DNA of 23,289 nt, taken from assembly GCA_001970955.1 (NCBI GenBank), contig MPUH01001125.1, positions 1 through 23,289 of the forward strand, in the 5' to 3' direction. The DNA comes from Stentor coeruleus. Taxonomy: Eukaryota; Ciliophora; Heterotrichea; Heterotrichida; Stentoridae. Position 1 is the stretch's first letter, and each line of letters opens with the position of its first letter. Positions 18,197-23,289 of this stretch are shown here, in pieces. Under the pieces are notes generated by a model. It had not been told where the DNA came from. It saw only the letters and a list, made by a program, of their open reading frames with translations, and made no database searches. The translations under genes were made by a program, and so were the position numbers.

Positions 18197-19057
18197 TTAC
18201 ATTGAATACAATGCTTTTACCGACGGTTTGTACAAAAACGACACTCCCGGGTTAAAAACACTAGTAATCTCTGGAGCCTGCATCCCATCTTTAATCATCT
18301 TCCTATATTCATCTTGACTCATATTCAACAACCTCCTCTGTTGTTCATATTTAATAATCTTACTTTTCAACTGAGTTTTCTCATCTTCCAAATTTTTCTC
18401 AACACTTTCCAACTCTTTTATACAATTCTCAAACCTTTGCGTATTACATTTCCAAGCCTTTTCTAAAACCTTCAATTTTTTCCCTAACTCATTATACTTA
18501 TCTTTATTCACATCAATAATTGTATCCCCAGCTTCATTTTTAAGCTGATTATACACATTTTCTAACTCCATAGCTTTTTGCCCTGATTTCTCAATAAGCA
18601 TTTTGTTGCTCATGTTTTTTTCCTCAATAGAATTAATAGTTTTTTTAAGCTGTTTGATATGGTTTTGTAAATCATCTTCATTTTCAAGGTTTTTATGTAT
18701 CGGAGGTAAGTTTATGCTTATATATTTGTTAAGTCGTATATTTTCTCTTGTCAGTAAAGCAAGTTTTTCATCAAGATTTTTGATTTTCTCGTTAAGACTG
18801 ATTTCTTTTACTCCGCCTACTTCTACAAGCCGATTTGATAAGATTTTTTTTTCAGTATCATAAATACCAAGTTGTTTATGTAGACTTTCTATATTGTATC
18901 TACTTGTAATAACTGGGCTCATACTTCTTCTTTGACCAGGCTTTCTTACTTCTCTATACCTCTCTCTAAGTTCTTTTAATGCAATTTTCTTAGCCTCAAT
19001 CTGTTCTTTAAGCGTAGTAATCATCCTATATTTAACTTACTCTTCAGTATTACTCAT
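18197..19057 (-). CDS. Coiled-coil protein with 5' mini-exon
   Basis: This 281-residue protein is mostly coiled coil from its start to about 245, with long Lys/Glu/Leu heptad-like stretches. The head contains RKPGQRRSMSP (basic, Ser-Pro), and there is a short non-helical C-terminus (about 255-281) with NPGVSFLYKPSVKALYSM. An internal Met at 19024 opens the main frame. An upstream ATG at 19057 starts a 17-nt exon encoding MSNTEE that joins it after removal of a 15-nt intron (19026-19040), so I prefer 19057. There is no catalytic domain. It is divergent from the SAS6L gene, sharing 258 bp of upstream DNA, so co-expression in basal-body or ciliary assembly is plausible but unproven. The stop is TAA. 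Confidence 0.75.
19026..19040 (-). other. 15-nt intron after a 17-nt first exon
   Basis: On the minus strand this reads GTAAGTTAAATATAG, with A at position 10 and an in-frame TAA when unspliced. It matches the other three introns in length, ends and internal A. Splicing puts the upstream ATG in frame with the coiled-coil ORF. Confidence 0.72.
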
Positions 19058-19315
19058 AATATTATATATAATTTCTCTTAAACATCATTTAAAAACCTAA
19101 TCAAAAAGCTTAAACAAATTTTCTATACAAAATCACAACTTTTTATCTAAAAACCAAATCTTTTTCTTAAAAAGACGTTATTTCATAATATAAAAGTCAA
19201 TGGTTATCTTTAATATCCTATAAACCATTAACAATAATCTATATAATTTTTTTTATGCTATTAAGATAAAAGTAAATTTGAATATAAGACACTAAACATA
19301 TGGCTATAAATATAA
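19058..19315. promoter_or_regulatory. Shared divergent promoter region
   Basis: These 258 bp separate the start codons of the coiled-coil gene (-) and the SAS6L gene (+), so both promoters and 5' UTRs must lie here. I see only AT-rich sequence without a defined motif. The assignment comes from geometry alone. Confidence 0.5.
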
Positions 19316-19978
19316 ATGCAAGAAGATAGTGTATTGAATTCCTTTGATTTCTCAGCTATTGAAGAAATGGACCCAAGTCTAAGTGAAGGTCACCGTGTGA
19401 TCTATGATCGTGAAGTACCTTTTGAACTTCGAATCCAAGATTCTGGAAGTGGACCTCAAGAAGTTGGAACTTTAGAAGCCGTTAAAACAAAACTTCTTGT
19501 ATTAGGTGAAGACTCTAATCCTAGACATATTAAAATTGAGCTGACAAGTGAAAATGATTTGTTTTTCCATTATATACATGCAGTTGATGGTAATGGATTT
19601 AGGATAATGCAAGAGTCGCAAAAACTTATGATTGAGTTTTCAGAACTCCCAACGATACTTGTTAGGATGTTAAATGCTTGTATAAAAGAACCGCATTCAT
19701 TTTTAGCGGTGTTTATTATGCATCGAGATGGAAGGGCGAGACTTGATTTTATACAGAATATTGAATATAAATTTATTGAGTTGCTTTCATTAGATTTCGT
19801 TGCTAGCTCAGAAGAATCAGTTAGACAACAGATTACGTTTAGATATAATGCTGCTAAGAGTAAGCTAGCTATTTTACAAGCCAGATTGCAAGATATATCA
19901 GCTTTGGTGAAAGTTAAAAATCCATCACTTTTATTACAGCTTCAACGCAACCCTAAAAAAAGCTCAATCAATAAGTAG
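19316..19978 (+). CDS. SAS-6-like protein (SAS6L), head domain only
   Basis: This 220-residue protein consists mainly of a SAS-6 N-terminal (XRCC4-like head) domain, about residues 27-178. SAS-6 forms the ninefold centriole cartwheel through this head. Diagnostic stretches are RVIYDREVPFELR (27-39), HIKIELTSENDLFFHYIH (71-88), KLMIEFSELPTILVRML (103-119), and a hydrophobic SFLAVFIMHRDGRARLDFIQ followed by FIELLSLDF. After the head there is only a short helix (AKSKLAILQARLQDISALVK, 180-199) and a basic tail. The long coiled coil of true SAS-6 is missing. That matches the SAS6L subfamily described in trypanosomes and Toxoplasma, associated with basal body or apical complex. The frame ends in TAG with no good intron to extend it, so truncation is unlikely. 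It is convergent with the acyl-CoA synthetase gene. Confidence 0.82.
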   Translation: MQEDSVLNSFDFSAIEEMDPSLSEGHRVIYDREVPFELRIQDSGSGPQEVGTLEAVKTKLLVLGEDSNPRHIKIELTSENDLFFHYIHAVDGNGFRIMQESQKLMIEFSELPTILVRMLNACIKEPHSFLAVFIMHRDGRARLDFIQNIEYKFIELLSLDFVASSEESVRQQITFRYNAAKSKLAILQARLQDISALVKVKNPSLLLQLQRNPKKSSINK

Positions 19979-20008
19979 AACTAATTTAAGATATTTATGC
20001 TGAAATAA
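19979..20008. other. 30-bp convergent 3' junction
   Basis: Only 30 bp separate the TAG of SAS6L and the TAA of the acyl-CoA synthetase gene on the opposite strand. Their 3' UTRs must overlap or be nearly absent. Confidence 0.8.
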
Positions 20009-22161
20009 TTAATTATTTTTGTATAGCTCATTGAAAATTTCTTCATATACTTTCTTTGCATTAAATCTCATTAGTTTCTGAGTTGGGGTTAGTAAATCTG
20101 CAGGTGTCCAAAGCTGATGTTCTAAGTGTATTTTTTTAACAAATTCAAAACCTAATAGTTTGTCTTGTTTTGCCTTGTCATTCATATCTTTTAGAATATC
20201 ATCTTTAAGTTTTGGGATTTTACATATTTCTTCAAAAGATAGTTCTGTGTCAAAATCATTCGTAGTAAGCCATTTTTTTCTAATAAACACTTCGTTAGGG
20301 ACAACTATAGCAACTAAATAACATTGAAAAGAATCTCCATATACAAAAATCTGTGAAATAAAAGGACTTTTACCATAGACCAACTCANTAGTTCTGTGTC
20401 AAAATCATTCGTAGTAAGCCATTTTTTTCTAATAAACACTTCGTTAGGGACAGCTATAGCAACTAAATAACATTGAAAAGAATCTCCATATACAAAAATC
20501 TGTGAAATAAAAGGACTTTTACCATAGACCAACTCGATTTTCTCTGCAGCTACATACTCACCCTGCTGGAGTTTAAAGAAATTTTTCTTCCTATCTATAA
20601 TCTTAAACGCTCCATTGTGTGGCAAACGTATTCCTATATCCCCAGAATGCAACCAACCTTGTTCATCAATAGCTTCACTAGTCTGTTCAGGATTTCTATA
20701 ATACCCAGTAACAATAGTCGGTCCTCTCATACATATTTCCCCTCTAGGTGAAGGATCTCCTTTTTCATTCACATCAGTATGCATATAATTCATATCAGGT
20801 ACATCAACTAATTTAACTTCAACCGTTGTTGTTGGTCCTCCAACAATTCCTACACAATTATCATCAGGTCTAGTCGCTAAAACCGGTGCTGAAGTTTCAG
20901 TTTGCCCATAAATCTCAATAAGTGGGCAAGAAAAACATAATTTCAAAAAAGATAAAACATCAGCTGATAAAGGTGCACTAGCTGTAGCCATAAGCCTAAC
21001 TTTCCCCCCAAGTACTTGTTTGATTTTCTTAAAAACTAAAGTATCCCATAATTTATGCCCAATAGTCCCTTGAGTATTATAATAATATTGTTTAGAATTC
21101 AAACCTCGCAAAGCTAGAAAACGTTTAACTCCAACAAGATCATTAAACTGTTGATTGATTAAATCATAAAATCTATTATAAAGCCTTGGAACTGATATAA
21201 AAATTGTAGGTTTTAATAAAGCAAGATCTTCACGTAATTTAAGTATATCTCCTTGATAAAAACCAATTGAACTTCCATGTGCTGTTAAATGATGAGTTGC
21301 ATATCTTTCCATCATATGTGCAAGGGGTAAATATGATATATGTATATCAGTTGAATATAAATCAATACCAAAGTCGATACTTCCAGAGATTCCTGATACG
21401 AAATTTGAATGTTTCATCATTGCTCCTTTAGCTTTACCTGTAGTTCCACTTGTATAACATAATGTGAATAAAGAATTTGGGGTTGGTGGACGATCAGTAC
21501 CAGAGTTTTTAAGGTTTTCAACTTCTTCTAAGGACTTAATTTGTAAATTTAGGTCTAAACATTGTTGTTGAAGGGTTTCTGATACAGGGTCGAATTGGAT
21601 TATGAGCTCTAAAGTTGGCACTTGGCCATTTTGACGTATTTTTATGATATTTTGTGTGCTTGGTTCTGAACATATAATAGCACGCATTTGTGTTTGATAG
21701 ACTATATAATCTAAAGCATCAGGTTGTAAAGTATCATAAATCGGCACTGAAATTATATCTTGGAATATACAAGCAAGGTCTGTTATTACCCATTCAGCAC
21801 AATTTTTAGAGTAAATACCCAAAAAAGCATTGCCTTCATTGTCTTTATCCCCAAGTCCCAGTTCTTTAAAACCCCAGCCTAATCTTTCAGCACGAAGATT
21901 TATTTGATCATATGTTTGCCATGAATAATTACCAAAAGTCCCATCTGGGTTTTTAATTCTGGTACCGAGGTAAGGGTTTTTACTATTGTTTTTTAAGGTA
22001 TGCTTAAAACTTTCATATAAGGTCCGAGCTCCTGAAGATAGAGTGGATTGCATATAAGGCTTAGCTTTTGGGTTTACAAATACTGAAGACTCGCCTAAAT
22101 GCTGGGAATCTGGAATTTCTATGCTGTAGATGTGCTGATGATGTGAAGTGGAGCCGCCCAT
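20009..22161 (-). CDS. Long-chain acyl-CoA synthetase (ACSL type), split by an assembly join
   Basis: This enzyme activates long-chain fatty acids to acyl-CoA through an acyl-AMP intermediate. From 22161 the motifs run in order: P-loop YTSGTTGKAKG (236-246), SYLPLAHMMER (276-286), YGQTETSAP (418-426), GWLHSGDIG with D508 (502-510) and DRKKNFFKLQQGEYVAAEKI (523-542), the LACS-specific linker. The frame breaks at the N at 20388, where a 147-bp stretch is repeated. Counting one copy only, it continues to TAA at 20009 and gives about 667 residues, a normal ACSL length, including the C-terminal PTQKLMRFNAKK. So the gene is probably intact. The two copies differ by one base (Val/Ala). MGGSTSHH at the start fits an N-myristoylation consensus and there is no PTS1, which hints at membrane-bound ER or vesicle location rather than peroxisome lumen. 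Confidence 0.9.
20240..20535. repeat. 147-bp direct duplication around a single N
   Basis: Positions 20240-20386 and 20389-20535 match at 146 of 147 bases (A at 20304, G at 20453). They are separated by one mismatching base and the N at 20388. The extra 149 bases shift the frame of the acyl-CoA synthetase gene. As at 12021, this looks like two overlapping contig ends joined without merging. The single difference could be allelic or a sequencing error. Confidence 0.88.
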
Positions 22162-22705
22162 ATTTTTATAAGTTAATATATATGGATTAAGTAAAAGGTT
22201 AAAAGAAATAAGGGGTTTATAAGGTTAGTTTAATATCTTGATTATATTTTTTTTAAGTTAGGCATTTTGATATGGTTTTCTTATTAAATATATAAACTTA
22301 GTTTAAAAATAGTCATATAATTTATTATCATAATTTTTTGTTTTATTTATTAATGTATTAATCATAATGATAAAATATGTATAAACTAATGCGTAGCTTA
22401 GTAAGAAATATATTTTTACCATTTATATATTATTGTTGCTAATAAATCAAACAAACTCATGATTTAAATATAATTTTTAACTTGTGTATATATATTTTTA
22501 CTAATAATCACAGATATAATTCTTAATATGGAGATCAAATTCTTCAACGGAAATTTTTATGTCTTATTTTTTATTCAATTGTATAATCTTCTCTAATATT
22601 TCAATTCTGATTAAACCATGTAATAAAAATCCTCAAGAAAATTCTAGTGAAATCTTTAATACAACTATTTAATTCCGATTTTCCCATTTTATATTGAAAA
22701 ACTTT
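22162..22705. other. Divergent intergenic region
   Basis: This 544-bp spacer lies between the start of the acyl-CoA synthetase gene (-) and the start of the cNBD gene (+). It has no ORF. G exceeds C near 22162-22250 and C exceeds G near 22600-22705, consistent with two opposing 5' flanks. Confidence 0.5.
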
Positions 22706-23289
22706 ATGGAAGACCTGAACCCGTCGTCGGATAAATATTTGCATTCTTTATTCAGTATTCCTTCAGCAATTCGTACTCAAGATGATCTTGCTGAAATCAT
22801 GAAATACACAAGAAACAGCAAATTCCTCAAGAAAATATGCCAAGATCGTAATTCTGACCGTATATTCTGGGAATGCTGTAGAGTTATGACCCTTGAAATA
22901 TACGAGCCAAACCATCGAATTGTGTATTTTGGCGAAATCCCTGACAACTTTTTCATTAAAATCAAAGGTAAAGTTAACATCATATTCCCAATAAGGTCAC
23001 ACAAAAAAACTCTAACTATAAGCAAATGTTTAACCCAACGTAATAAACTACCGAGAACATCTTCCCGAGATGATTTCAACTCTGAAAATACCCTTGAAAC
23101 TGAAAAACCTGAAGCTCTTATTAGAAAACCTAAGAATTTCCATATAAATATCGACTTTGAAATCATAGCAAATTTCGATGTTTCTGAAGACTTCGAACAT
23201 ACAAACACAATTTCTGAAGAAAACTTTGAAGATTTAGCCTTATTAAATAGTAAACCTAAACCAGTAACTATAGAAGCAAAAGAAACATG
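22706..23289 (+). CDS. Cyclic-nucleotide-binding-domain protein, 5' part
   Basis: An open frame starts at ATG 22706 and runs 194 codons off the window edge without a stop. Residues 26-60 (RTQDDLAEIMKYTRNSKFLK, then a Cys/Trp-rich helix) and 60-95 (MTLEIYEPNHRIVYFGEI, then FFIKIKGKV) match the lead helix and first beta strands of the cNMP-binding fold as seen in many ciliate proteins. The phosphate-binding cassette is not reached. From about 97 to 194 there is a Ser/Glu/Lys-rich insert, probably between strands of the barrel, as is common in protist members. Whether it binds cAMP or cGMP, or is part of a channel or kinase, cannot be told from this part. No membrane segment precedes the domain, which argues against a channel. 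Confidence 0.78.
   Translation, partial: MEDLNPSSDKYLHSLFSIPSAIRTQDDLAEIMKYTRNSKFLKKICQDRNSDRIFWECCRVMTLEIYEPNHRIVYFGEIPDNFFIKIKGKVNIIFPIRSHKKTLTISKCLTQRNKLPRTSSRDDFNSENTLETEKPEALIRKPKNFHINIDFEIIANFDVSEDFEHTNTISEENFEDLALLNSKPKPVTIEAKET

Noticed and set aside
19975..19990. A 16-nt GT-AG candidate at the SAS6L stop
   Set aside because: Splicing shifts the frame into a stop after a few codons and the sequence lacks the GTAA start of the other introns.
20009..20383. A separate small gene overlapping the acyl-CoA synthetase
   Set aside because: It is the C-terminal end of the same enzyme, made separate by the duplicated sequence and N at 20388.

Overview
The window looks like macronuclear DNA of a heterotrich ciliate, most likely Stentor coeruleus or a close relative. 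Three things support this. The DNA is very AT-rich. The standard genetic code gives long intact ORFs. At least four genes are interrupted by 15-nt introns of the form GTAA(G/T)...(A/T)TAG, and splicing each one restores a conserved protein or joins two frames. Tiny 15-16 nt introns are known from heterotrichs; with TGA not read as sense, Stentor fits better than Blepharisma (UGA=Trp). The species name is inference.

Layout. 620-1693 (-): a ZDHHC9/14/18-type DHHC palmitoyltransferase. 2585-5166 (-): a tight array of a basic unknown protein, a neuroguidin/Lcp5 (Sas10/C1D) ribosome-biogenesis factor and an Unkempt-like six-CCCH zinc-finger protein, with gaps of only 89 and 36 bp. 6093-8747 (+): a seven-TM cAMP-receptor-like GPCR and a diverged importin-alpha with an IBB domain. 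8960-11745 (-): a short unknown protein and a 606-residue protein with F-x-P-x-I repeats, encoded by two exons. 13198-15563 (+): a tandem pair of C-4 methylsterol oxidase (ERG25/SMO)-like genes sharing an identically placed 15-nt intron just before the third histidine box. 15774-17429 (-): a large helical unknown. 18197-19978: a coiled-coil gene (-) and a SAS-6-like (SAS6L) gene (+) sharing a 258-bp divergent promoter. 20009-22161 (-): a long-chain acyl-CoA synthetase that appears broken only because of an assembly join. 22706-end (+): the 5' part of a cyclic-nucleotide-binding-domain protein.

The genes do not form one pathway. Loose themes are lipid and membrane metabolism (acyl-CoA synthetase, sterol oxidases, DHHC enzyme), cytoskeleton and basal body (SAS6L, coiled-coil and repeat proteins), RNA and ribosome biology (Unkempt, neuroguidin) and signalling (GPCR, cNBD).

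Two single-N positions (12021 and 20388) are each flanked by direct duplications (38 bp and 147 bp) and are best read as unmerged contig overlaps. The most unusual sequence-level pattern is a strong GC skew that follows transcription: coding-strand 5' flanks and 5' CDS ends are C>G, and 3' ends and 3' flanks are G>C. It changes sign inside genes and again inside intergenic spacers. None of the 14 genes with a visible stop ends in TGA (about 9 TAA, 5 TAG). I see no rRNA, tRNA, transposon or CRISPR array.
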